This document shows, piece by piece, positions 33,624-44,037 of a DNA stretch of 64,000 bases. The first letter of the stretch is position 1; each line of letters opens with the position of its first letter. Position numbers and translations under genes: made by a program. Source of the stretch: Auricularia sp. M13 (taxonomy: Eukaryota; Basidiomycota; Agaricomycetes; Auriculariales; Auriculariaceae); the NCBI GenBank assembly GCA_037042915.1, contig CM073201.1, positions 744,001 to 808,000 on the forward strand, read 5' to 3'. The notes beneath the pieces were generated by a model. The model did not search any database and had not been told where the DNA came from. It saw nothing but the letters and a program-made list of their open reading frames with translations.

Positions 33624-33800
33624 TAAGCTCGAATCTACCCCTCCCTTACCGACGCTCTGCGTATCCCCCGTTCCTTCCCCCGCCTTCACCCCACGCCCTC
33701 GGTCAAGCTGTCACACACCACCCCCGACGTCCAGGCCGACGGCGAAGAACTCGCCTCCCATCTCCAGCGCCTTTTGCTTTCCCCCAACACCACCGTCAAG

Positions 33801-34787
33801 ATGCCGATGACAACCGAGGAGTTTGCTACCTCCATCGAAACGTTGTTGGTCAACGCCATCAAATCGCTCGGACTCAAACCGGGCAACCCACCCACTAAAA
33901 ACTACGTCCAGACCCCGGAGGATTACGATGGGACCCGCGCCAACTACGAGACCTTCCGTCGGACCTTGGAGCTCCACGTCAAAGGAATCCCCGGCGACCG
34001 CAACAAGATACTCGCCGCCCTCGGCTTCCTGACCAAAGGTGACGCCGACGCCTGGGCACAGAGCTGGGGTCAGCTCCACGACCTGGACTCGCCGGACCTC
34101 AAATGGAGCGACTTCCTTGGCGACCTCAACGAGAAGTTCCTCGACCCGCGTATCGCCGAGCACGCCCGCGAAGCGATCTCCAAGCTTACTCAAGGCCAAG
34201 GCGATGCCGACACCTTCTTCCTCAAGTTCGACAAGCTCCGTATCAAGGCCGGATTTACCAACCCAGAGTATCACGACATCGTTCTTGTCGACTACCTTAG
34301 GCGCAACCTCAAGCCGGCGCTCGTCCTCGCCATGATGCAGTCGCACGAAATCTTCCGGACCACCAGCCTCGCCACGATCGAAGGACTTCGCAAGGCCGAG
34401 GTTGCCACCGAGGACAAGCTCGTCAAGATGGAGGCTGACGCCGAGAAACCGCTCGGGTACTTTCAATTCCGCAAGTACGCCCTCGAGCAGGACCCGATCA
34501 TCTGCCGCCACGGTGACCACGCCCCGGCCACCAACTCTACGCCGCGCCCGGCGGCCAAGCCCTTTGTTCACCACTACACCGAGAGGGTGACTCAACCAGT
34601 GGTTGTACCTGCCGCGGCGCCCGCTTCGGCGATCACCGCCCCCGCCACCACCGGTCCCGCGCATGACCTGGACCCCATGGACGTGGACCGTCACCGCACT
34701 CGGACCCTAGGACTCTGCTACCGCTGCAAGAAACCCGGCCATCTCGCTAGGGACTGCCAGGAGAGGAACTTCAAGGATGTCATCTGA
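33801..34787 (+). CDS. Gypsy B gag
   Basis: The 328-codon frame starts at ATG 33,801 (context CAAGATGCC). The capsid-like N-terminal half contains YDGTRANYETFRRTLELH, ADAWAQSW and FLKFDKLRIKAGF. A Pro/Ala-rich linker and one canonical CX2CX4HX4C zinc knuckle (CYRCKKPGHLARDC) follow. The stop TGA at 34,785-34,787 is followed in the same frame by a good protein sequence (GLSTEDLEEIARM) up to 34,902. TGA is therefore probably a mutated CGA, or less likely a readthrough site, and gag once continued. Confidence 0.85.
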   Translation: MPMTTEEFATSIETLLVNAIKSLGLKPGNPPTKNYVQTPEDYDGTRANYETFRRTLELHVKGIPGDRNKILAALGFLTKGDADAWAQSWGQLHDLDSPDLKWSDFLGDLNEKFLDPRIAEHAREAISKLTQGQGDADTFFLKFDKLRIKAGFTNPEYHDIVLVDYLRRNLKPALVLAMMQSHEIFRTTSLATIEGLRKAEVATEDKLVKMEADAEKPLGYFQFRKYALEQDPIICRHGDHAPATNSTPRPAAKPFVHHYTERVTQPVVVPAAAPASAITAPATTGPAHDLDPMDVDRHRTRTLGLCYRCKKPGHLARDCQERNFKDVI

Positions 34788-34897
34788 GGCCTTTCCACCG
34801 AGGACCTGGAGGAAATCGCTCGGATGGTCGAAGGGAAATCCACGCTCCTGGAGGAACACGCCGAGGAGACCGAGGACAAGGATTTTTCTGCCCCGCA

Positions 34898-35683
34898 GTG
34901 ATTTCCGCGCGATCCCTGTGGGAAGACGACGGTGTGCCCTCCGTACCGAATACAGATGAACGTCTTGTCGATACGCACACTGAGCGTGAACACCTAAGAC
35001 TCGCCGAGGTCCGACCCTCGGCCCTAAGGCAAATGAACGTGCCCCTCACCCTCACCTCCCTCGACACTGGAGAACGGATCCCGGCCAAGGCTCTTTTGGA
35101 TAGTGGATGCACGACCTCAAGTGTGGACCAGGCGTTTGTCAAGCACCGGCAGCTTACAACCCAAGCCGCAGCCATCGTTCGGACCGTCTACAATGCCGAC
35201 GGCTCGGTCAACGGATTTATCAAGGAGTACATCGAACTCCTTGTGGTCGTGCGTGACTCTCGTGGCCGCGAACACCGTGAACGGTGCGACTTTCCAGTTG
35301 CCAACCTCGGTGGAAAACACGACCTCTTCCTAGGATACGACTGGTCAGTGGAGCACAACCCGGAAATCGACTGGCCGAGGGGTGCGCTCACGTTCACACG
35401 CTGCCCGCCCTGCTGTGGTATGCCGAATCCGTCGCCAAGCTCGGCCCGCTACCTCGCCAAGGACTTCGCCTCACTCGCCGATGCTTTGGAGTTTGCGGCT
35501 GACGACGAAGAGGAGTACGTTCGGGCTTTCGAGTCCATCTCAACTCGCATTGAGCAGGCCGCCAAGCCCACCGTCGTTGCCGACATCCCCGAATACTACC
35601 GCGAGTACACCGACGTGTTCGAAAAGAAGGAATTCGACAAGCTACCCCCCCCCCCCCCATCGTCGGTGGGACCACGAGATTAA
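34898..35683 (+). pseudogene. Gypsy B pol: protease region
   Basis: A frame of about 261 codons contains the aspartic protease active site KALLDSGCTTSSVD and a FLGYDWSVEHNPEIDW motif, followed by an acidic spacer. It ends shortly after a run of 14 C residues (35,645-35,658). The correct continuation (RRWDHEINLRPG) lies in a different frame, so the C tract has changed length and broken pol. Confidence 0.85.
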
Positions 35684-36977
35684 CCTCCGACCCGGATGGG
35701 AGAACGACCGCAAGCTCCGTGGAAAGGTTTATGCCTTGTCGCCAAAGGAGACACAGGCGATGAACGAGTTCTTGGACGAGAACCTCGCAACGAGCCATAT
35801 TCGTCCGTCCAACTCGCCCATTGCGTCGCCGCTTTTCTTTGTCGGCAAGAAGGATGGAGGACTCCGACCAACTATGGATTACAGGAGGCTCAACGACCAC
35901 ACCGTGCGGGATTCCTACCCCCTCCCCCTGGTCGCCGACGTTATGACCAAGATCAAGGACGCTCGTTATTTCTCCAAGTTCGACGTCCGATGGGGGTAAA
36001 ACAACGTCCGAATCCGACCCGGAGACGAATTCAAGGCCGCGTTCATCACGAGCCGAGGCCTGTTTGAACCCACCGTCATGTTCTTCGGCATGACCAACAG
36101 CCCGGCCACCTTCCAATGCATGGTGGACGACATATTTGGCGACCTTATTCGGCGGATCGTCCTTATCGTCTACATGGACGACCTCTTAGTTTTCACCCGC
36201 ACCTTGGAGGACCATCGGACCACGGTTCGGGCCGTACTGGAACTGTGTCAGCAGACGGGCCTATACCTCAAACTGGAGAAATGCGAGTTCGAGCAGGCCC
36301 AAGTCAAGTTCCTCGGCCTGGTTATAGGAAACGGGCAGGTATCCATGGACCCCGTCAAGGTGGAGGCCATACGCCGCTGGAACCCCCCGCGCAACCTGCG
36401 GGAGGTTTGGTCGTTCATGCAGTTTTGCAACTTCTACCGGAACTTCATCCCCCACTTTGCGCACATCACGAAACCCTTCAACCGTCGAACGGAGAAGGGG
36501 GTCGTATTCGAATGGGGCCCGGAGCAGCAACAGGCTTTCGAAGACCTCCGAGACGCCGTGTGCAACGACGTTACACTTCTTCTTCCCCAGGACCAGGCCC
36601 CGTTCAGGTTGGAGACCGACGCATCGGACTATGCGGCAGGAGGGGTCCTCCACCAGGTCATCGAAGGGAAGCTACGCCCGCTTGGGTTCTTCAGCAAGAG
36701 CTTCAGTCTGGCCGAGCGTAATTACGAGATCTACGACAAGGAGATGCTCGCGATGATGCTTTGCCTCGAACATTGGCGCCACTTCCTCAAAGGCGCCCCG
36801 CAGTTCCAGATATGGACCGACCATCAGAACCTGCAGTACTTCCGCGAGCCGCAAAATCTCAACCGTCAGCAAGCCCGCTGGCTCGCCGAGCTCTCCGAGT
36901 ACGACTTTATGCTGCACCACCGGCCAGGCAAGACGGGTCACGAGAAAACCGTGCGCACGTGCGCGAGGGTTTTCTAG
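35684..36977 (+). pseudogene. Gypsy B pol: reverse transcriptase and RNase H
   Basis: From 35,684 the RT fingers read FVGKKDGGLRPTMDYRRLND, and the first catalytic Asp lies in YFSKFDVRWG. TAA at 35,997-35,999 then interrupts, where a Tyr codon is expected. The frame resumes with VMFFGMTNSPATFQ and the YMDD box (LIVYMDDLLVF). RNase H has RLETDASDYAAGG, NYEIYDKEMLA and IWTDHQNLQYF. TAG at 36,975-36,977 results from a 58-bp insertion inside the final HHRPGKT motif. Confidence 0.9.
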
Positions 36978-36993
36978 GGGTCCAGGCAAGACG
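36924..36993 (+). repeat. 58-bp insertion with 12-bp direct repeat and 31-bp palindrome
   Basis: CCAGGCAAGACG occurs at 36,924-36,935 and 36,982-36,993. Between them lies an imperfect 31-bp palindrome (36,944-36,974) centred on CACGTG, with arms GAAAACC and GGTTTTC. Removing one direct repeat and the filler restores the conserved RPGKTNVIADELSR reading. The net 58 bp shifts the frame. Confidence 0.8.
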
Positions 36994-38733
36994 AACGTCA
37001 TCGCCGACGAGCTGAGCCGGAATATGCCTAATGAGGGGGCAGAAGACAACGCTGACGTTGTCCTCCTGCAACCGGACCGTTTTCGTCAACTCGCCAAGGA
37101 GCACAACGGACCGTTGGACGTGATCATTCGGCAACTAGGACTCCGAGACGAGGACCATATCCTGGCCAAGGTTTGCAAGTACGCCAACTAACGCGACGAA
37201 GCAGTCAAGAAGGGCCTGCTTGCGTACCCGCAGGACTTCATGGAGACGAACGGCGTCGTCAAGTACAAAGGCCGAGTCTACATCCCGCGTAACCGCCGAC
37301 TACGGGAACACATTGTCAGCGCATTTCACGACACGCCGATAGCAGGGCACCCGGGCAGGTACAAGACTTTGGAGCTCCTTAACCGGTACTACTGGTTCCC
37401 CGGCATGACCGCGTACATTGCGCGTTACGTCCGCGCATGCAACGTCTGCCAACGCTCCAAACCGAGGCATGGACCCCTGGCAGGACCCCTACACCCCAAC
37501 GAGGCGCCAAGTGCTCCATGGGAGGTCGTTTCAGCTGACCTCATCGGACCGTTGCCCGAGTCGTTCGGCTTCAACGCGGTCTTCGTCGTGACCGACCGCC
37601 ACAGCAAGATGGTCATCCTCTGCCCGACGCATGTTACGGTGACGTCGGAGGGTATAGCACGCTTGTACCGCGACTTCGTCTTCAAGGGGTTTGGCCTGCT
37701 CAAGAAGCTCATCAGCGACCGCGGCCCGCAGTTCGTGTCCGGATTCGCGAACGAGTTCTACAAGCTCCTCAGTATTGAGGCAAACCCGTCCACCGCGTAC
37801 CACCCGCAGACCAACGGACAGACCAAGCGGGAGAACGCCAAGATCGAGAAGTACCTTCGCGCATGGACCAACGCCAGGCAGGATGACTGGGCCGATTGGC
37901 TCGCTATGGCCGAGTTCGCCATCAACAACCGTGCGTCCGAGGCGACGGGGACGTCTCTGTTCTTCCTTAATCACGGTCGCCACCCACGTATGGGCGTGGA
38001 ACCCCGCCGAGCAGTCACCAACGAGTCAGCCGCCCAGTTTGCCCAGCAGATGGAAAAGACCTGGGAGGAGGCCAAATCCGCACTCACCAAGGCTGCCGCG
38101 TCCATGAAGACACAGTACGACCGGCGCCGAGGTGCTTCGCGACAATACAAGGTCGGCGACAAGGTGTGGCTCGAGGCGACCAACCTCAAGCTTGCGGTCT
38201 CGTCCAAGAAACTGGCCGAATGGCGCTTCGGTCCTTTCAAGATCCTCGAATGTGTGGGTCATTCCGCCTTCAACCTGGAGCTGCCGGAGGCATGGAAGAA
38301 TCTACATCCCGTCTTCCACAAGAGCCTCCTCTCGCCGTACGTCGCGCCGTACGCCCCGCACAAACGCCGCCCCGCCCTGCCGGCGCTGACCATCGTGGAC
38401 GATCACGAGGAGTACGAAGTGGAGGAGATCCTGGATTCCAAGAAGCTCGGACGAGGCGTTGTCTACCTGGTCAAATGGGCCGGCTATGGGCGTGAGCACA
38501 ACTCCTGGGTCCCCAAGGGAAATCTCGGCAACACGATCGGCGCCGTCGAAGACTTCATCCGCCGTAACCCGGGTAAACCCCAGAACATCCACTCCCTCGT
38601 CTTCGACCGTGCCATATTCCCCTCCAACTTCTTCGAACGCCGCCATACCACCGGGATCGACTTCAACATCCCCGACCCGGTCACCGCGGCTCGCCGGGCG
38701 CGGGCCCTTGGCACGACGCTCGTTCGGTCCTAG
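36978..38733 (+). pseudogene. Gypsy B pol: integrase and chromodomain
   Basis: After KTNVIADELSR the frame runs to a TAA at 37,189-37,191 (CAA-like site) and continues open from 37,240. The zinc-binding HHCC domain includes FHDTPIAGHPGRYKT and CNVCQRSK. The catalytic core has SADLIGPLPES (Asp) and LISDRGPQF (Asp). At the DD35E glutamate position the sequence reads NGQTKREN, with Lys in place of Glu (GAG to AAG), which would abolish strand transfer. A C-terminal chromodomain (YEVEEILDSK..YLVKWAGYG..SWVP) would direct insertion into heterochromatin. Stop TAG at 38,731-38,733. Confidence 0.9.
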
Positions 38734-38744
38734 TAGGGGGGTTA

Positions 38745-39022
38745 TGTTACGGCTCATTCGCTTTTTGCTCCTATCGCCATTGGGTTTATCGGACCTTACT
38801 CGCGTCATACGGACCGAGTCATCAGACCGAGACCTGCCGGCGCATGCGTGGCCCCGGCCTGCGGTCAGCAGTCCAGCCGGTTCCAGACCCCCTTTATATA
38901 CCGTGTGCTGTCCGCTCTTTGTACGCTAGATTCGAGCTGGTTTGCCCACCGCCGATACATCTCGTCCTTCTTCCCCCACCCGCAGAGCGTCCGTTTGGCG
39001 AGTATCCTCAGTCACCGTAACA
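38745..39022 (+). repeat. Gypsy B right LTR
   Basis: It is 278 bp with the same TG..CA ends as the left LTR, preceded by the AGGGGGG tract and followed by the duplicated AGTAC. Confidence 0.9.
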
Positions 39023-39109
39023 AGTACGCTGGGAAGGGTACGGCCCAGCGCACGATGAATGGCTTAAGGCGCGCGAACTTTGCAATGCGCCCACCAGGTT
39101 GCTCGATTA
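39023..39109 (+). pseudogene. Gypsy A chromodomain, last part
   Basis: After gypsy B the interrupted chromodomain resumes in another frame (RWEGYGPAHDEWLKARELCNAP, given here only to 20 residues: RWEGYGPAHDEWLKARELCN) and ends at TGA about 39,107. This WEGY..DEW pattern is the second half of a chromodomain and confirms that 12.4-39.1 kb is one element. Confidence 0.75.
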
Positions 39110-39302
39110 TTGAAGAGCCCATCATCTATAGTTGCTAGCCTAACTTCTGACTCCTTCCAGTACATCTTTGACCACACTTCCTTCATCCTTTTCCTTTTTC
39201 CCTTTGACTTCCTCTTGTTCACTGTATTGAGCTGTTGGCTCACGCATCACTCATTCCTAGCTTATTTCATTCTCCGATTTTTGTCTCTTCCCCAGAACCG
39301 AC

Positions 39303-39800
39303 ATGCTCAACCCCTTCGAGCCGCTACTTTCCTTCGTCACCATCGCAACTGCGTGCTATGGCCGCCTCTGCGTTATGGAGCTGAACGGCGGGTCCGCCTT
39401 GGTGGCGCACGACGTCTTCCCGCCGCTGCAGCCTGAGGACTACCACGAAATCGCTGCGGACGTCGACATGATCGTTACAGACGCGCCCTGGTCAGCTGAA
39501 TTTGCGCCCTACGAATATCGGCCTTTATACACGGCCATCTGGCGCGAAAGCTACCGCCGCATCTGGGTGGGGCGGAACTGCCATGCTCCCTTCCTGCTTC
39601 CTCCTCCGTCAATAGGTGGGCCGGCGGTTTGCGCCTGCCCCGACATCGTCACGGGCGACCGTGATGGCTGCTATGACCATTTGACGGGCAGTTACCTGTT
39701 CAAATTTCCCCACTGTACCAGTACTTCAAATGGCTCAACAACTTCTACGGCCAAGTCGCGACGGACTTGTACCTGTTCGACAAACGAGTTCCCCAAACCG
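39303..39800 (+). CDS. Hypothetical protein fragment, family unknown
   Basis: The ATG at 39,303 is preceded by a pyrimidine tract and AG (CTTCCCCAG at 39,288-39,296), so it may be an internal exon. The first ~90 codons (CYGRLCVMELNGGSALVAHD, EDYHEIAADVDMIVTDAPW, YEYRPLYTAIWRESYRR) look like real protein. A second plausible stretch in another frame (YQYFKWLNNFYGQVATDLYL) ends in TGA near 39,800, with a probable GTGGGG..AG intron between. It could be the next gene in the flank of gypsy A or part of another element. I do not recognise it. Confidence 0.4.
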
Positions 39801-39949
39801 TATGAGGATGTGTGACATAGACTGCTGAGACGTTACTTAGAGAGTGGGTGAAGAACTCCAAAGACAAAGAGAAAATCACGTTCTGGTCAGAGAGTGCAAA
39901 TGAAGATTAGAGGTTTGGAACAAAATATTGAGCCTCAGAGCATGAAAAA

Positions 39950-40045
39950 TGCCTCCTGGCTGGATTGAACAACCGACCTCACCATCGCTGTCGGAGTTTG
40001 AAAATCGACTACGAGTGGCGCGCTCTACCACTGAGCTAAGAAGGC
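39950..40045 (-). tRNA. tRNA-Thr (anticodon CGU) with 24-nt intron
   Basis: On the minus strand GCCTTCT (5') pairs with AGGAGGC (3') over all seven acceptor positions with one G-U. The D arm is GCTC-AGTGGTA-GAGC. The anticodon stem CGCCA/TGGTG encloses a loop with CGT at 34-36. The T arm is GGTTG-TTCAATC-CAGCC. A 24-nt intron follows base 37, the canonical eukaryotic site. Discriminator A is at 39,950 and TTTTT (39,945-39,949) is the pol III terminator. Decodes ACG. Confidence 0.92.
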
Positions 40046-40258
40046 CTTGAACTTTGGTTTTTCAATGGCTTATATATATGTTTTACATCTATTTCAAGCT
40101 ATTCAACGGTTTCTCGTACCGCCACTCACACCGCTCATCTTCCTCTTCAACTGCATTCTGCACGAGAACCGCAAACGGCCCCACCTACAGTAGCAGCACA
40201 CTTCGCGTTTCTCCTTCCGCTCAGAGTGTCCCGCACTGGGAGCAAGGCTGAGGATCCT

Positions 40259-40529
40259 TAGAATATCTATTGAGTATCCCGACTTGACATTCAGATGAAT
40301 GGCACGAGTTTCCCAAGAGTATTATATCCTGAACTACTCTGGAGATACTCTATACACAAGGTAATATAGTGGATGAGTATCCCTTGAGGCACAAATGTTC
40401 TCATGAGATACTCATTCAATATTCTACCTTGTGCATAGAGTAACTCCAGAGTATTTCAGGATATGATACTCTTGGGAAACTCGTGTCATTCATCTGAATG
40501 TCAAGTCGGGATACTCAACTGATACTCTA
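40259..40529. mobile_element. Foldback MITE (~271 bp)
   Basis: The left arm (from TAGAATATC at 40,259) and right arm (read inward, TAGAGTATC from 40,529) are inverted repeats over more than 100 bp, including GAGTATCCCGACTTGACATT and GAGTTTCCCAAGAGTA. A short non-paired centre lies near 40,380-40,410. The ends are AT-rich GATACTC repeats. No target duplication could be fixed because the same GATACTCTA word is repeated beyond the right end (40,532-40,540). Confidence 0.8.
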
Positions 40530-40911
40530 TGGATACTCTACAGAGCTCCCTGTGCTGGGTGTCGTCTCACTCCGGTGTCTTTAATTGCTGGCCCTCTCAC
40601 GTTGCCGTCTTATGCGCATCTATCAAGTCGGACACTGTAGCCTACCATCGGATTTAGTCGTGCATAAGGTTCATGTCATTGCGCAGCGTAGGGCGTATTA
40701 TGTGCGGGCGGGGATGGGATGGATGAAGGGGGTACGGTAAGTAAGCAAGTGTGCAGCGGTGGATGGCGGGATGTGCGTGTGCGAGACGGGGGGGATGGTA
40801 CGTCCGAATAGTCCACTATCTAACACGAGGGAGGAGGAATGAAAACAGACCAACAGTGCAAAGCGATGGAGGGAGATAAAGACAAACAAAGCGGGTATAC
40901 CAGTGCACGGG
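40530..40911. other. Intergenic region downstream of the protease gene
   Basis: No gene or RNA is supported. It contains the 3' end region of the minus-strand protease gene. Confidence 0.5.
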
Positions 40912-42497
40912 TTATATGTATACCGTCCACAGCGCCACAACAGCCGCGAAGCCAAGTAGCACGCCCGCGCCGCCGCCCGCACGCCGAGCCGCGTTAGTCG
41001 GCGTGCCGCGGACCTCTGCGCCCGTGGGGTCGCCGGGGTTGGCGAGCGTGGCGAATCCGACGGACGGCGGGGCGGCGCGGAAGACGGAGTACACGTTCTT
41101 GAGGAACGTCGCGCCGACGATCCAGTCCGGCGCGCCGTTCCCGCCCGTGTCGATGTCGAACAGCCCGCCGGCGCACAGCGACGCCGCGCCCTCGTCCGTG
41201 ACCTGCATGAGCGAAAAGTCGTCGTCGCTCACGCTCCACGTCCGCGAGCCAAAGTTCAGCGTCATGTTCACCTTGGTCGTGCACGGGTACAGGTAGAAGC
41301 CCTCCCACGAGCCCGTGCCGGGCTGCGCGCCGTCGATGAGCGAGTAGAAACGCTGCACAAAGTCCGGCGGCGCGCCGATGAGCGTCGTGCCCGTGTCGAT
41401 GGCGCCCTTGACGGTTGCGCCGTTCGTCGAGGGCGAGATGGTCTGGCCGAGCAAGCCGACGGCTGCAATGGGCAGCGCGTTAGCGAATAATTACGGGAGC
41501 GGACGGTCGCCACACAGCAAATAGAGCGTTACTCACAGACGACGGGGATGTTCCAGAAACCTCCCTGGGAGCCGTCAGGCAGGTCGATAAAGTCGACGTC
41601 GCCGGTGTATATGGACGTGTTGGTGCCGCCCATGGTGAACAGGCCGCCAAACTCGACGGCTTTGGCGTCGGGCTGGTTGAGCCAGCGCGTCATGTAGAAG
41701 CCCATGACCGGCTGGGCCCATACGCCCTCGTTGACGAGCTGCAGCCAGAACGGCGTCGATCTGGCGAGCCGCGTGAGCGATGTGGAGGGTATAGGAGCAC
41801 GACACACTTTGTGGTCGCGATGGACGGGAAGCCCAGTCCCATGAGGCCCGAGACGTTGTTGACCTTGAGGCCCTCTGTCAGCGAGTGGACGACGGCTGGG
41901 CAGGAGTTGTCAGCTGGGCTGGGCGGCAAGGCAAGTGTGGCTTGGCGCGGACGCACCGAAGGTCTGCTGGGCGATGGCAAAGCCGCCCATGGTGACCTTG
42001 TCCGCGGCGACGGTGCCCCGCGCCTGGCCGGAGCCGTAGCTGATGCGGACGGGCGAGTCGGAGGTCTCAAACGTCGTCGAGGCGGCGGGCGAGAACGGCG
42101 TCATGTCGCAGTTGGCGCAGTCCACGCCCGCCAGCCAGAGGTCCCTTGCAGGCGGTCAGGATGGCTGAGCAAGCGCATACAGGGCGTCGGGGACGCACGA
42201 GGAGCCGGTGTCCATGATGACGGAGAACGTCTGGGGCGGGGTGCCGACGGCGACCTGGGCGCTGTAGCTCGAGTCCAGGCTGAGGTCGTCCAGGGCGACG
42301 GTGTTGGTGATCCCGTTCTGGCGCTTGCTCGCCGTCGACGGGTGCTTGGCGCCGTACTTGGTGCGCAGGGAGCTGGCCATCGCCTGGAAGCGCTCAGCGC
42401 TTGGTGGCCGTCCGGGCGCGCGGCGCTCGAGGGGCACGGTCAGGGCGGCATAGGCGGCGGCGGCGAGGGCTAGCGAGCACGATATCGAGGGCAGCAT
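40912..42497 (-). CDS. Secreted pepsin-like aspartic protease (family A1), probably GPI-anchored
   Basis: The hand model has five exons: 42199-42497, 41957-42144, 41808-41895, 41537-41760 and 40912-41462, summing to 1,350 nt (449 aa). The N-terminus is a signal peptide (MLPSISCSLALAAAAYAALT) followed by a propeptide. The first active-site Asp is in SVIMDTGSS, split by intron 1, and the flap Tyr in ISYGSGQARG. The second active-site Asp is in GAIDTGTTLIGAP. The disulfide pair in DCANCDMT fits the family. The C-terminus carries a hydrophobic tail (GVLLGFAAVVALWTVYI) after a small-residue region, as in GPI-anchored fungal proteases, so it should act at the cell surface or wall. Its fit to family length (about 400-450 aa) supports an intact gene. 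Confidence 0.88.
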
Positions 42498-44037
42498 GGA
42501 CGGTGCGGGAGGGAACGAGCGTGGGCAGCGCGCAAGGGGCTAGCGGTAAATAAACCCCGGCCAAGTCTCTGACGCAACACTTGGACTCCGCCTTGTCCTC
42601 GCCCTTCCTCATCTCCTCGATCTCACCCTCAATACCCTCAGACCATCCGCCGCCGGTCTTCTCTGTGACCCGCAGCTTCGTTCGCGCAGTCATTCTGACC
42701 GAGGAGGTCTTGCCTCTGCGCAGTCCGTTGATCGCGCCTCTCCGCTCCGCTGCATGCATGTCATCCATGACAACTTCAGCTCGCGGGTGGCAGTAAACTT
42801 TAGCATGACGTTGACAAACACTCAAACGGCATTCAGTCTCAAAAAGTCCCACAACAGCATCCTGACAGCATTCGTGTGCTGGTCAGTTGAGCGTTGAGAT
42901 CGTCGAGAGCTACCTTCGTCAAACCTTCGTTTCCCCGTTGGAGTCCGAATTGTGCTTTTTACTCTCTTCTCCCGTCCATGCCTGGTCTATGCCGTCCGCC
43001 CTGCGCTGTATCTCGTACTCCTCGGGCCCGCTAGAAACAAGACTGGGATCATTCAGTGCTCATTGTAAGACAGCTCGGGGCAACTGGCCGCCGCCGCAGA
43101 AGCCTCGTTGAGGATGCTTTCCATGCAGCGATATGTACTCTCGGCGCGAGCGGCTAGCCTTCCTCACCGCACTCTTCCCCAGCTGCAGACGGATATCGTT
43201 TCCGCATCTGCAGCTCTGCTCGACGATGCCATCTTAGTCTCTCTTCCGGAAGTGCTTGAGCTCCATATGCTGGATAGTCAGATGTCTGCCACTCTGGCGC
43301 CGCGACTCTCGCAAGCATGGCATGGCCAGTGCCCACAACGTCTGTCTGCAACTGCGCCTCTTTCTCGGCTTCACCAAAACGCACACAGTGACACTGGCAG
43401 CAGACGACGGATCTAGCCTCTAGGCGCACTGCGCGTTGACTAAACTCGGCCGCTGTAAACACAGGCGACCATCGAGCCAGCTGGAGACGACGGCGCCGTG
43501 TCCGATACGGTCAAAGTGCCGCCACGCCCGAGCCCCTCGCCGCCGCGTCATCTCGTCTGCGCAGAAGAAGGGCGGCATGGCCTGCCCAACCGATTCGCGG
43601 GTCGTTCGCCTAGGCCTCTCGCGCTGACCAAGCCCGCGTTGCCTTTGCTGGCGTATCGACGTCGGACTCACCGTCCAGAATGCGGCTGAACGCCAACCTC
43701 GCGGACCTGTTGGCCACTGTAGCATGCGACAAACTGTTCTCCGGGAAGTACTGGCACATTTCAGGCCGGTCAAGGAAACCTCGCTGAGGGACGATGGTGC
43801 ACTGGTTCAACGTTGTAATACATATGCTCGTTGAATTAATATACCAAGGAAGTTTCTCAACAGCAGCAGCACTTCACATGAACCGTCGAATCTGCAACAG
43901 AACAGGTCTCACTACTGTATCTGCTCATCACAACGGCGTCATAACTACTCATACTCATACGTATCACACAAAAAAGGCAGGTATAGACAAACCGGTATAC
44001 ATCTAAACTCCCCTCCCCCTCCCACACAGCACACAGT
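42498..44037. other. 1.5-kb region without a supported gene
   Basis: It contains the promoter side of the minus-strand protease (from 42,498) and the 3' side of PPG1. Frames at 43,108-43,416 and 43,154-43,462 overlap on opposite strands and show no recognisable domain. A minus-strand stretch at 42,600-42,780 has a protein-like composition (Lys/Glu/Arg-rich) but no start or splice context I can defend. Confidence 0.4.

Larger units (their letters stand above)
33340..39022 (+). mobile_element. 'Gypsy B': full-length chromovirus with inactivating mutations
   Basis: The LTRs of 284 bp (33,340-33,623) and 278 bp (38,745-39,022), both TGTTACGG..CCGTAACA, flank gag, protease, RT, RNase H, integrase and chromodomain in the standard Ty3/gypsy order. 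AGTAC is duplicated on both sides (33,335-33,339 and 39,023-39,027). A purine tract AGGGGGG lies directly before the right LTR. LTR differences (several substitutions and a 6-bp indel) and several stops in pol show that it is older than the LARD element but younger than gypsy A, which it interrupts. Confidence 0.93.
12379..39109 (+). mobile_element. 'Gypsy A': decayed Ty3/gypsy chromovirus, split by nested insertions
   Basis: Gag, protease, RT, RNase H, integrase and chromodomain segments follow each other in order on the plus strand with other elements between them. Removing inserts at 14,558-23,781, 25,685-26,518, 27,148-28,709, 29,080-30,649, 31,966-32,447 and 33,340-39,022 rejoins the segments at their duplicated target sites. 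Another insertion or rearrangement lies at 14,030-14,550. No LTR of this element was recognised: the left side is cut off by the LINE fragment and the right end is not visible after 39,109. Frameshifts, stops and two internal deletions make it inactive. Confidence 0.85.

Noticed and set aside
33711-34694. 327-codon minus-strand frame opposite gypsy B gag
   Set aside because: It is the antisense shadow of gag with Gly/Val-rich composition and no start context or domain.
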